DNA from: Brachionus plicatilis
Lineage: Eukaryota; Rotifera; Eurotatoria; Ploima; Brachionidae
DNA: 64,000 nucleotides
NCBI GenBank assembly: GCA_010279815.1
Contig: QEOQ01000141.1
Span: forward strand, 1,544,176 to 1,608,175
Direction: 5' to 3'
The notes beneath the pieces are model-generated. The model ran no database searches. It saw only the letters and a list, made by a program, of their open reading frames with translations, and was not told where the DNA came from. Of the stretch, positions 47,101-58,702 are shown one piece after another; position 1 is the stretch's first letter, and each line of letters starts with the position of its first letter. A program made the translations under genes and the position numbers.

Positions 47101-50100
47101 CTAAATTGAAATAGAATACTGGTAATTTAAACTAATAAAAACTAATAAAAATAAAAGTATTAGTTAAATTTAAATAAAATATTCAAAATATTTGAATAAA
47201 CATAAGTTCACTAAATCCTAGAACACAAATTGTTCACACATAAAAGGTGAATATGGTTCAATAATTGATTATAATTGAAAATAATAATAATAATAATAAA
47301 AATAATTTAACAATAATAATAACTGTATCTTTTTCTTTTTCTATTTTTTATCTGTATTTAAATTTACTTTCTTTTTATTTTTATGCAAAACTTTAATTTT
47401 AATTTTTATTTTACTTCTCCTAATGGAGGTTAATTTGAATTAAATAAATAATTGAAAATAATAAGAATATTATGAAAAAATTAATTGGAAATAAATGATT
47501 CAATTTTTTTGAAAAAAATAAAAACTTCAGAAAATGTTTTAGAAAAAACTCACGGTTTATCAATGCCCATTCCAAAAGCAATGGTTGCACAGACTACTTT
47601 ACAATCAATGTTATTTGTCCATTTGTGTTGAATTTGCTGACGTTTCTGATCGTCCATTCCAGCATGGTACGGCAACGCTTTTATTTGTTTATTTCTCAAA
47701 TACTCGCTCACTTGTTCACACTCATTTCTTGAAATGCAGTAGACTATTCCACTCTTGTTGGCATATTTGTTTTTGATCAGCTCAGATATTTTCTCCAAAG
47801 CAGCTGGGTTGCTCGTCTTGTACTCAACTTGGTACTGCAGATTTTCCCTATTAAAACTTTGCATGAAAAAAACACACTTTTGGTTGTTTGTGGGCAAAGT
47901 GTTCATGCTTACTGACATGTAATGTCTATTGTTCAACTTATTCTCCAATTTGTTCATCTTATTGTTCTGAACATTTGTGACAAAGGCACTGGTGAAGCCC
48001 GAGCTTTTTAGCGAAGCTGTTTCGCTCACACTCAACTTCATCTGCATCAAAATGTCATTTCGCACTCTTGGTGTCGCAGTGGCTGTCAACAGCATACATG
48101 GAACATTTGGCATCAATGTAAATCTCAACTCGCCCATTTTTTTGTAATCTGTGCGAAAGTCATGGCCCCATTGAGACACACAATGGGCTTCGTCAATCAC
48201 CAATCTTGCTATCATGCCTCGATTGTACAAGTTTGTTACCACAGTTTTCAATTTTGAGCTGTTGTTCAATTTTTCCGGTGTGATGTAAACAAGTTTGTAC
48301 ACTGGCTCTTGCTTGACCAATTCTTTGTAAACATTATCACATTCGGACGAGTCAACGTCACTCAGCATGTGACATGCACTCAGTCCCAGAGCGTTCAACT
48401 TTTGAACTTGGTCAATGATCAAACTTTTCAATGGTGATACCACAAATGTAACACCTTTGGATATGACTGCTGGCAACTGGTAACACAATGACTTACCTCC
48501 TCCAGTTGGCATCAAAATAAACACATTCATTCCCAGCAAAGCTGCATTTACTGCTTCGAATTGTTGAGGACGAAAGTGCTTTAGACCAAATGAGTTGCGG
48601 AACTTGGTCAACAATTCGTCTGTGTGCTCATATTCCACTGATCTAAACTCATACGAACAATCTTTGATATCATTAAACAGCCAGTTTATTTTTTCATATT
48701 TCTCTATCTCAGGTATATAAACACCTTTTGTTTGCTTTGAATTTGACATTTGGTCATTTTTGTTTCCACAATCAGTTGAATCAAATTCAAAATCTTCGAT
48801 AACACAATAATCTTCATCATCTTCATCAATGATTTCACCATTAAACTCTTTAAAATGTCTGCTGGAATCTTTTTTATCAATGGGTATCTGTGTCGATGTA
48901 TTATTTAATGAGCTGAAATCTTGATCTATGTCAAAAACTTCAATGTCATTATTTATTTTTCTTTCATCTTTTCTAAATTGTTTTGATATTTTTTCAGCAT
49001 TTTCGAATTCTTTGAAACCTGATTTTACTTTTAATGGTTTTAAATCATCAAGTTGTTCATCATCAGAGTTTGACGATACATTATTTTTTCTCGATGACAT
49101 TATGATCGGTGAATCAGGTATTATGTCAGGCATTTCCTTTTTTGGAGTTTCCAAAATGCATTCCTTTTCGTTCCTAGAAAGACCAGTTTCTTTTATCATG
49201 GTTTTTTCACAAACAACGCATTTCTCTTGTTTCATTATGCAACAAAAACAAGCTCCGTGACCACAAGCATCAATAAGACGTCTGTTAGCTCCATTGGTAT
49301 ATTTACATTTACATGATGGACAGAATTCTTTATGGTCAATTGATGACTCGGATGGTTGGATTTTTTCAATTGGACTTATTTCATTCTTTATGTTTTTTAA
49401 AAAATTTGGAGGAGATTGTTTTTGGCTGTTATTTGATTTTTCGGGCTGATGTAAATTTTTGTTTGATGCTTTACAAAAATCCTTTTCATCCTCTTGTTCA
49501 AATTCCAAATTTTCAGATTCTACAGTTTTGTTTTTAATATCAAAAAATGGATGCAAAAATTGTGATTTTCCATTCGTCTGACATGTTTTTTTCTTATATG
49601 TAGTTTGGTCTTCTTTTTCCAAATTTGATATCAACTGGGACTCAGATTTGATGCAACTTTTACTAATTAGAATTTTTATCAATTATGTTTTATTTTTGAT
49701 ATTACAAAATATTTTAATAATATTTTTTTAACTTGATTGAAAATAAAATCAAGACCATTTTTGGAATATTTATCTGTACTAAATATGCTAAGAAATTCAG
49801 GACACAGTGCTACACAAAATGATAAAAAAATTTGAAAATAGGTTCAAAAAAATTATGATTCGAATTTTTTAAATTTTTATTTGAAATTAATTTTTTAAGA
49901 TTATAATGAGTTCCTTAATCATCCAAAGCTAAATAACTGTTTTCAATCAAAATAGCCAAAAATTTATTTAACAAAAAGGAAACTAAACAATATTTTTTTG
50001 TGGCTAAAATTTATTTCAAATTATAAACTAAATTTAAAAAAATGAGTTTTAAAAAGAAATTATTTTTATTATTTCAATAGGTTCACTCGAAAATTACAAA

Positions 50101-51602
50101 ATAATATACTCAGCATAAAATCATGTTATAAAAATAATAAGATTTAAAATTTTTAATAACTTGGTCTAAAAAATTCACCGGGCTTATGGTTTTAAATCTG
50201 CTTAAAGGAGTAATCATCAAAAATTTGCGTTGAAAAACATGAATTAAAAATTATTCCTAAAATTAAAAAAATTTAAAAACAATAATTTCAATATTCTTCA
50301 AGATCCAATACTGATACTTTAATGTCTTGATTTAGAAAATTTCCAGAAAAGTACCTAATTCTCGTAAGAAACCTCGATACAATTCTTATTAGAATCTGAA
50401 AAAAAATTTATTCGCGTTAGTTCCATATTCTTTGATAATGCTTTAAATAAAATTCTATTGATAGATTTTTTGAAAGAACTAAAATTAAAAAATTTTAAAA
50501 ATCGTTCAATATTATGATCAAGTGATCAAAATACATGATTCTTTAGTATATAGTTTATATTCACATAAGGCTATTCGAGTGCTTTCTTTTAGGCATAATA
50601 AGAGATTTTTTAAGTGCTTTTTTATTGTCGAGTGTGTAACTATAAGTTACTCTTTTCGGTTTGAAACTGTTTTCGACAAGTTAATTTGGATAAAAATGAA
50701 TTCGGCATATTTAATTAATTAATTTAATAATTGATTTAGACAAATTTTTTAATTCTCGATAAAAAAAACTCGACATGTAATTTTTCAAGTCAAAGTAATT
50801 CGAAATAAAAAAAAAATATTTTGTTATTGTTTAGAAAAAAATGAATGGGTCAACAAATTTGTTTGAAAATTTAAATCTTAATCTTAATTTGCTTAGCTTA
50901 ATTGATAGTCACAAGTTAGAGACTTGAGACTATCATTACTTTTTGAACTTTTTTATTTCAGAAAAAATTTAATTAATTTTAATTCAAATTGATTTTTCTG
51001 TATTCCAAAGAAAAATATTAAAGACACTAAAAATTTCAGATAAAAAACACTAAAAAAATTGAAAAAAAATTGAAAAAAAATTAAATTTTTTTATCCTGAA
51101 ATACTAAAATTGCCTACTCTAATTTAATTAGCTGATACATTCAATTTATCATCTACAATCTTCCTTTTGAAAAAATTCTAAAAAATGCACATGCACACAA
51201 TAAGTATTCTACTTATTCCATTTATTTCTGTTTTAGTTTCTAAAATCCTCAAAACGATTTAAAAAAATTAAAGTTTTATTAGAAATACTTAAGACTAGCA
51301 ATTTTTTTAAAAACTCAAAAAAAAAAACACCAAGAAACCTACAAAAATATTATTTTGATAGTTAAAAATGTAAAATTTACTTACCTTGAATCAAAAAAGT
51401 TCTTTGTAGAGTATGTATTGATCAAATTGGGCGTACTTGATGCTGATGAAGAAAGAGATTTATTATTTGTTTTGATCAAAATGCTGTCTTTGGTACTGAT
51501 AGGGGTTGTAATAGACGAAAGAGAACAAGACGATAAGGAAAAATTCTTCGAAGTCTCTGTAGCAGATTTTCCCGGTTTTTTAAAAGTAAATTTTCTTTCC
51601 AT
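44140..51602 (-). CDS. BLM-type RecQ helicase with RING finger, gene A
   Basis: Exons 51602-51385, 49662-47554 and 45568-44140 join in phase to 1,251 residues. Seen: N-terminus MERKFTFKKPG; a RING-like C3HC4 finger at about 187-224 (CPSC...DACGHGACFCC...CVVC); the RecQ core with HFRPQQFEAV, Walker A PTGGGKS (about 460), DEAH in VIDEAHCVSQWGHDFR (about 563), TATATPRVRNDI, and motif VI YYQESGRAGRDG; the RQC zinc region (YCDNRTDCRRAQILEYFGE, TICDNC); an HRDC-type domain (LPESKEDLLGITGY); and a basic tail with KRKNYSK and NNKKAK, a likely nuclear signal. Known: BLM unwinds 3'-5' and dissolves double Holliday junctions with topoisomerase III. Human BLM has no RING. From residue 357 to 775 it is almost identical to gene B (51852-56117). 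Confidence 0.92.
45569..47553. other. Intron 2 of helicase A
   Basis: Same position as intron 2 of gene B (between the first and second base pairs of GIDKP|DVR, phase 2), but 1,985 bp against 957. The 79 bp next to the donor belong to the near-identical tract. Two further blocks homologous to gene B's intron occur in swapped order: Y at about 46765-46995 and X at about 46385-46735. A TAA/AAT microsatellite lies at about 47280-47320. Confidence 0.75.
46385..46995 (-). repeat. Intron blocks Y then X, shared with helicase B
   Basis: Read along helicase A: block Y (46995 to 46765, with TTGATCCTTTTTATTTTAAA and TTAATTAATAATAATTCAAT) comes first and block X (46735 to 46385, with TTGTTTTTGAAGTATTATTT and CACCTTAAATACTTGAGTAT) second. 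In helicase B the order is X then Y. Both blocks are roughly 80-90 percent alike by eye. Confidence 0.7.
47475..48813 (-). repeat. Near-identical 1,339-bp tract, arm A
   Basis: Reverse complement of 52634-53972, colinear with no length difference. It covers 420 codons of the helicase core plus 79 bp of the following intron. By eye I see only two residue differences (Thr/Ser in EYEHTDELL and Asn/Ser in LIKNKYANK) and a few silent changes, while exon 3 of the two genes is only about two thirds identical in protein. Confidence 0.9.
49663..51384. other. Intron 1 of helicase A
   Basis: Donor AG|GTAAGTAAA at 51384, acceptor CTAATTAG at 49663, phase 2. The equivalent intron of gene B is only 60 bp. 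Contains a fragment of a family 1 element near 51120-51215. No other feature seen; the small plus-strand ORF at 50522 is not gene-like. Confidence 0.7.
51120..51215. mobile_element. Fragment of a family 1 MITE
   Basis: GCTGATACATTCAATTTATC, ATCTACAATC and AATGCACATGCACA match, in reverse complement, the interior of the element at 30447-30751. No ends present. Confidence 0.4.
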
Positions 51603-51851
51603 TTAAAATGAAAATATTTACATATATTGACTAAAATTAATAAAAAAAGGATCAAATAAATTAAATCTTTGCTCTCAAATTAAAATTAATTTTAAAATTT
51701 TTGAATTATGAAAAGTTAATTGTGCTTGGATAAGAGCTCTATTTATATCAAGATTAAATCTTTTGAAAATATATTTAAAAAATTTACAAAATTTTAAAAT
51801 TAATTTATTTATCCAAAATTTATTAAATGAATTAGCAATTGAGTTTTATCA
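51603..51851. promoter_or_regulatory. Shared upstream region of the two helicase genes
   Basis: Only 249 bp separate the ATG of gene A (minus) from the ATG of gene B (plus), so both 5' UTRs and promoters must fit here or inside one another. The block is AT-rich; a stretch ATTTATATCAAG near 51740 is TATA-like on the plus strand. No consensus element can be named with confidence. Confidence 0.55.
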
Positions 51852-54800
51852 ATGGAACGTAAATTTAAATTCAAAATATCGACTTCGAATAAATGTTCTA
51901 TTGTATCGCATTTAAAAGACGATTCGAATGGAAGCGATTCGGTTAAACCAAATTTGTTTAATGACACCATGACGGGCAAAAATTTTATCAAAATAAATGA
52001 AAATTCCAAAAATGATAAAATAAAAAAAAATTGCCTAAAAAAGATTGATCAAAACATTATAAATCGAAATCAAAGTGAACCCAAAGTTTTGGAGAAAGGC
52101 GATTTTGATGACGATTGGACTCACGGTAAATTTTGCGAATTACAGAAAGAAAATATTCTTAAAAAACCCATTGCAACAGTAAAACCATTTGTGTAAATAG
52201 AAAAAAAAATTAAGTCAAAATTTAAATAATCAAAATTTCATTTTATTTTAAGGAAAGATAAAAATCTAAATGATGATTATTTGCTAAATGGCGAGCCTCA
52301 AAAAAATGAAGATGATGATAAAATAATGTGCCCTTCGTGCAAATGCAGCTACAGTTCCAGAAGTACAAAACGAAGATTGGTGGACGAATGTGGGCATGCT
52401 TCATGTTACAGTTGTATAGTTAAAAATATCCCATGCAAAATATGTTCTTTGGAAGAAAACGACTCAGATGAGTTGGACATAGATTTTTGTCGGATTGACG
52501 AAATTGAAAGGAAGGCAATTGAGAAGAAAAAAAATAATCTTAGAAATCAAAGTATGGTAGAAAATAAGACAGACAAAAAATTAAATTTGTCAAAATTAAA
52601 ATTAATGGATAATGAAAATGACAAAAATGATAAAGATTATTGTGTTATCGAAGATTTTGAATTTGATTCAACTGATTGTGGAAACAAAAATGACCAAATG
52701 TCAAATTCAAAGCAAACAAAAGGTGTTTATATACCTGAGATAGAGAAATATGAAAAAATAAACTGGCTGTTTAATGATATCAAAGATTGTTCGTATGAGT
52801 TTAGATCAGTGGAATATGAGCACTCAGACGAATTGTTGACCAAGTTCCGCAACTCATTTGGTCTAAAGCACTTTCGTCCTCAACAATTCGAAGCAGTAAA
52901 TGCAGCTTTGCTGGGAATGAATGTGTTTATTTTGATGCCAACTGGAGGAGGTAAGTCATTGTGTTACCAGTTGCCAGCAGTTATATCCAAAGGTGTAACA
53001 TTTGTGGTATCACCATTGAAAAGTTTGATCATTGACCAAGTTCAAAAGTTGAACGCTCTGGGACTGAGTGCATGTCACATGCTGAGTGACGTTGACTCGT
53101 CCGAATGTGATAATGTTTACAAAGAATTGGTCAAGCAAGAGCCAGTGTACAAACTTGTTTACATCACACCGGAAAAATTGAACAACAGCTCAAAATTGAA
53201 AACTGTGGTAACAAACTTGTACAATCGAGGCATGATAGCAAGATTGGTGATTGACGAAGCCCATTGTGTGTCTCAATGGGGCCATGACTTTCGCACAGAT
53301 TACAAAAAAATGGGCGAGTTGAGATTTACATTGATGCCAAATGTTCCATGTATGCTGTTGACAGCCACTGCGACACCAAGAGTGCGAAATGACATTTTGA
53401 TGCAGATGAAGTTGAGTGTGAGCGAAACAGCTTCGCTAAAAAGCTCGGGCTTCACCAGTGCCTTTGTCACAAATGTTCAGAACAATAAGATGAACAAATT
53501 GGAGAATAAGTTGAACAATAGACATTACATGTCAGTAAGCATGAACACTTTGCCCACAAACAACCAAAAGTGTGTTTTTTTCATGCAAAGTTTTAATAGG
53601 GAAAATCTGCAGTACCAAGTTGAGTACAAGACGAGCAACCCAGCTGCTTTGGAGAAAATATCTGAGCTGATCAAAAGCAAATATGCCAACAAGAGTGGAA
53701 TAGTCTACTGCATTTCAAGAAATGAGTGTGAACAAGTGAGCGAGTATTTGAGAAATAAACAAATAAAAGCGTTGCCGTACCATGCTGGAATGGACGATCA
53801 GAAACGTCAGCAAATTCAACACAAATGGACAAATAACATTGATTGTAAAGTAGTCTGTGCAACCATTGCTTTTGGAATGGGCATTGATAAACCGTGAGTT
53901 TTTTCTAAAACATTTTCTGAAGTTTTTATTTTTTTCAAAAAAATTGAATCATTTATTTCCAATTAATTTTTTTATAGTATTCTTTTTGTAGTTTTTATGT
54001 TTTTATTATTTTTAATATATTATTATTTTTTTTATTTTTTGAATTACTTGATGAATAGGAAAATTTTTCTATTTTTTTTTTAATTTCTTAATCTTTTTCA
54101 TCTTAATTTGGTTATGTGAATCAAAACAAATTGAATTTGTAAATTATTTTCTAAAGTTTTAAATGTTTGATTTTTAAATAATTTGTTTTTGAAGTATTAT
54201 TTATTTTTAACTAAAAGCTTTTTTTAATTTATTGTTTACAATAAATATTGTAATCACCTTAAATACTTGAGTATGAGAAGTTCACTCTTATTCATCACCA
54301 GAAATTGAAGACATTCAGTTAAAAGAACTTCAAGAATCAGAATTAATTTATTTTATAATTGATCTTCTATCATTTTGATCCTTTTTATTTTAAAAATTTC
54401 AGCAAAATTTTTATTTAATACAAAAAATTATTCAAGTTTAATTTTTAGCAAAATTTTGTCTAAAAAAAATAAAATTTGTTTGACTAAAAATTACTAAATT
54501 AATCAAATTAATCAATATTAATTAATAATAATTCAATTTTGTAAATGTGTTTTTCTTCTGTTTTAAATAAAATATTCATTCTGTTTTTTTTTCAATAGAA
54601 CAATTTTGTTTTCAGAATTTATTCTTTTTCTTCATCTTTTAATTTTTTAATTTGTTAAAAAATTTTGAACAAATAATTGAGAAATAATTTTTTTTTTAAA
54701 CTAAATTAGTTATATTTTTGATTTATTTTCAATTCAAATTTAACTGAATTATTTCTTTTGTTGATCTTAAATTATAAAAATTAGTTTTAAATATCAAATG

Positions 54801-56117
54801 ATTTAGAAAAAAGTTAATTTTTTAATAAATAAATTAATCATTTTTTTTAGAGATGTTCGATATGTAATTCACCTTAGTCTTCCAAAATCATTGGAAGGCT
54901 ATTATCAAGAATCCGGCAGGGCTGGCCGTGACGGATCAAAGGCTTTTTGTGTTTTATTTTACAATAACCAAGATAGACAAAGATGGCTTCGAATTATTTC
55001 ATCTGAATTCCAAGACAAGAACTTATCAGCCTTTCAAACACATGTGGATAACATTCATCGTATGGCTCAATACTGTGACAACAAGACAGACTGTAGGCGA
55101 ACCCAAATATTGGAATATTTTGGTGAAATTTTTGATCGTGTTAAATGTATTCGTTCCAATATGAACACAATATGTGACAATTGCAAGCTCCTTGAGACCA
55201 AAAAATCAAAATCAATTGATATGACTGAAAAAATAAAACCTATTTGTAATTCAATCAAAAAAGTATGTTCTCGTCAGGACCTTACATTGCTCCATTTGGC
55301 AGACATACTAAAAGGCTCATTGAACTCCAAGATAATTGAAAAAAACCATCACATCCTTGAATTTCATTCTAAAATGGATGATTTTAAAAAATGCGATATT
55401 GAAAGACTTCTAAGAAAGCTAATTTTCTCCGGATATCTTAAAGAGGAGCTTAAAGTAATTAAAAATCCGGACACTGTTGCGTGTTATGTTAGACCTGGCC
55501 CGAAAATATCCGAAGTTTTTAATGGCAAAAATTTTAAATTTATGTTCGAGTTGATAGAAGATGAAATAAAACCTAAAAAAGATGCTGATTTTAAAATAAA
55601 ATCTGATAAAAAAGATTCTGATGATAGTGATGTTGAAGAAATATTAGCTGATAATGAGCCTAAAAGTAAACAAAAATGTTCAGAAGAGTTAAATTTAATT
55701 TTAAACAGATGCAAAAGTGAGCTAAAACGATTGATAAAATCACTTGGTGCTGAGCATAAAATTGATAATGTAAATTTAATTTTTACAAGAAAAATGATCC
55801 AAGAGATGCTCTCTCAGTTGCCCACTGACAAAGAGGCCTTGCTAGGTATTACAGGCTATACTGGAGCAATATTCAATAATTACAAAGGAGATGATTTTTT
55901 GAAAATATTTCAGCACTATTCCGATTTAAAGGCTTCAATTAAGACCAAAAATGAGGCTAGTTTGAATGTGCGTTCAAACGTAATTGTCAATGAATGCCAA
56001 GGAAATGTCGGGTCTAATAAATGGTTGAATAGCAAAGACAAATCAAAGTATAAAAGAAAAGCTAATTTAGATGAGCAATCAGTTAAAAAATCAAAAATTA
56101 AAAGTTTTTGTAGGTAA
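51852..56117 (+). CDS. BLM-type RecQ helicase with RING finger, gene B
   Basis: Exons 51852-52192, 52253-53893 and 54851-56117 join in phase to 1,082 residues. N-terminus MERKFKFKIST resembles gene A's MERKFTFKKPG. A RING-like finger lies at about residues 140-178 (CPSC...DECGHASCYSC...CKIC). The RecQ core follows: HFRPQQFEAV, PTGGGKS (about 341), VIDEAHCVSQWGHDFR (about 444), ATATPRVRND, then in exon 3 DVRYVIHLSLPKSLEGYYQE and GRAGRDG, the RQC zinc region (YCDNKTDCRRTQILEYFGE, TICDNC) and an HRDC-type domain (LPTDKEALLGITGYTGAIF). The segment between finger and core is about 130 residues shorter than in gene A and the C-terminal basic tail is shorter. All helicase motifs are intact, so both copies look active. 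Residues about 241-660 are nearly identical to gene A. Confidence 0.92.
52634..53972 (+). repeat. Near-identical 1,339-bp tract, arm B
   Basis: Partner of 47475-48813 in inverted orientation, with a 3.8-kb spacer. Similarity starts abruptly at AGATTATTGTGTTATCGAAG and ends in the intron after CCAATTAATTTTTT. Silent differences are rare (for example GTCATA/GTTATA and GTTACA/GTAACA around codons for VISKGVTF). Confidence 0.9.
54034..54545 (+). repeat. Intron blocks X then Y, shared with helicase A
   Basis: Block X (54034 to about 54345, from GAATTACTTGATGAATAGG to AAGAATCAGAATTAATTT) precedes block Y (about 54356 to 54545, from TTGATCTTC to CAATTTTGTAAATGTG). This is the reverse of their order in the intron of gene A. 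Confidence 0.7.
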
Positions 56118-58378
56118 AGTGTTTATATTATGATTATTTAAATTATTTGAATTTTAATTTAACTTCGTTTGTTTTTGTTTAAATTTGTAAAGCTTGTTCT
56201 AATTTTTTTGCACATTTCTAATTTAAAATAAATAAAATTTATCCATTTTGCTAAATAATCTATTAATTTCTCAGTAAAATCGCTTGCTAAATTAAAATCG
56301 ATTTTTATTTAAAATATCCATTTTTATTTAAATTTTAATTATGTTTAAGTCGTATGCAAAATTAGAAATATTAATTTTTAATTTAGCGATAGCAAAAATT
56401 TAAGGAGACAATTACATCGATTAATTCTCCCAAGAATGAATCCTAACCAGATCTTAAATAATTAAGATAAAGTAATTTCTCATAAGTTCATTAGAAAATT
56501 TTTCTCAATTCCATTACCTTGAAATTTTTTGACATTTCAAGAAACTAATGAAATCAAATGGAAATTAAGGTATAAATTCAAAAAGGATAATTAAGTTAAT
56601 TAGATGATTAAAAATATTTTATTACATTAAATTGTAGATCGTTAAATATTTTTTTCAAATATTGGCAACGTTATTAAATGTGAATGTTTATTTGATATAA
56701 GAGGATCAAAAAAATTGAAAATTTTTTGTTAAAAGTCCTTAAAACTTAATCATACTTGATGGTCTTTAAAAAAAATTTTAGAATGTTTTATCCAAAAAGT
56801 CATTGAAAGACATCTGAAATTTATTTAAATATCTATTATTTGATATGAAGATATTCATTGGTTTTTGGAACTATAATTTAGTCGAGACTTTGACTTAAAG
56901 ATATTAAATTTGTTTTTTGATTTATTTTTATAAGAAAGATTGAAAATAGTATTTTTATAGAGATCATTGTTTTCATTATTTTCCTTTTTTGATTACTTTT
57001 TATGTTTAAATTAGATGCTCAAAAAGAAATTTAATTTTTTTTTTCAAAAGATTTTTGAAATTTAAAATTTATAGATTGAATAAATACAAAAGAAAATTTA
57101 AATTACCAATTTTACTAAAAGAAATTTATTTATTCAATTATGACCAAAATATTTTTGTAACAGCTATTTTTTAAAATTTATAAGTATTTTGAACAAAATA
57201 ATAAATTAAAACATAATGATTTTATTTTTTAAATTCCAATATTTTTTACACAAAATTTCAACCAATTATTATTTTTGTGATCAAAATTAATTTTCAATTA
57301 TTTTTTTTCTTTCTATCTTTGTTCAGAAAAATATTTAATTTTAATGACAAATTTAGAGATTAAACATTTCATATCACAATTTAAATTTCGCAGAATAAAA
57401 TTTTAAAATCATTTGTATCGGCCTACCACTATCGTTTTTAATAATGTTACTTTTTTACAGTACTGTTCAAGTAATCACTCACTTTTTAATAAAACAAATT
57501 GAACTTTATTTCATCATTTGGCAGATGATGTGACGCTTACTTTAGTATTCTTATTATTAGAATTTTCAAGCTATCTTTTAATTCAATATTTGATAACTTT
57601 CGAATTTTTTACTTATCAAACCAACAATTTGATGACATAACATTTTGAATTCAAATAAATTTTTATTAATAAAAGCTTAAATGAAGACACATTTTCTGAT
57701 TCTTATAATTTTATTTTTGAAGTTAAAAAAACGTGACTTAAAAGAACGAATGAATACGATTTTCACAACCTTTTGTCTTTTAAATACTTTGAAATTATAA
57801 AAACATCAAGTGGTTGGACTAAAAAACTGATATTTTGATGAACAATAAATGCTTAGAAATTATCCCTAAAATTTAGCAAAAAATATTTAAATTAAGAATT
57901 TCAGCTATTCGGTCAGTTCAAAATCTGCCAATTTACGAAAAAACACATCATTTTTTTCATTTGTAAAACGAGACGTCAGATACTCAAATCTTTGAAGCAA
58001 TCATATTAAAAATACTTTTATATTTGTTAAATTTTAAACGCAAATCAAATTCATAAAATTTCAAATTTTCATTTATCTATTTTTGAAATTCTTAATTAAA
58101 CATCACAATTCTTATCCTTCAAAAAGTGCACTTTGTATTATCCGGCTATCTTTTATTTGAGGTTGTACTTTACAATTAGATATGAATTATCTATTTGACT
58201 AACGGTGATTTTAATTTTTAAAAGTTGAATTGAATTAACCTAATCTTTTTTTTTCAATTTGTCTATAATCAAGGTCTTTTTTTTCATATAAATTTTTTGA
58301 AAAATTTTGAAAATTTTGCACATTTGACTTAGAAATTTTTGGAATTTACCTTTTAAAAATGTGATCGTTGGCAAAATG

Positions 58379-58702
58379 TAATTTATTGTACATTTTTATA
58401 TTTTTACATTTTTACATTTTTAAGAGAGAAGAAAAAAATCTCAAAATCAAAAAATCTCCAAAAATTTTCATTCAAAAAAAGTAATAATAAATTCGCAATT
58501 AATTAAAAGGAATTTTCAAAATATTATCCTTGGTTTTTTCATTTAAATTTTTCTAAAACTCCTTTTTAAGTAATTGCGAATTTATTATTACTTTTCTTGA
58601 ATGAAAATTTTTTTAGATTTTTTGATTTTGAGATTTTTTTTTCTTCTCTCAAAAATGTTAAAATGTAAAAATATAAAAATGTACAATAAATTACATTTTG
58701 CC
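58379..58702. mobile_element. Foldback MITE, family 2, second copy
   Basis: TGGCAAAATGTAATTTATTG at 58379 is mirrored by CAATAAATTACATTTTGCC ending at 58702; internal arms match the copy at 42940-43270 closely (TTGCGAATTTATTATTACTT, TTCTTGAATGAAAATTTTT). A perfect 8-bp duplication GTGATCGT flanks it (58371-58378, 58703-58710). Confidence 0.9.

Noticed and set aside
47585..47776. Antisense ORFs with a Cys/His-rich sequence within both helicase genes (also 53671-53862)
   Set aside because: The two are identical because they are shadows of the near-identical helicase tract; no independent evidence.
50522..50722. Plus-strand ORF of 66 codons in helicase A intron 1
   Set aside because: No ATG context, family or composition signal, and no partner exon.
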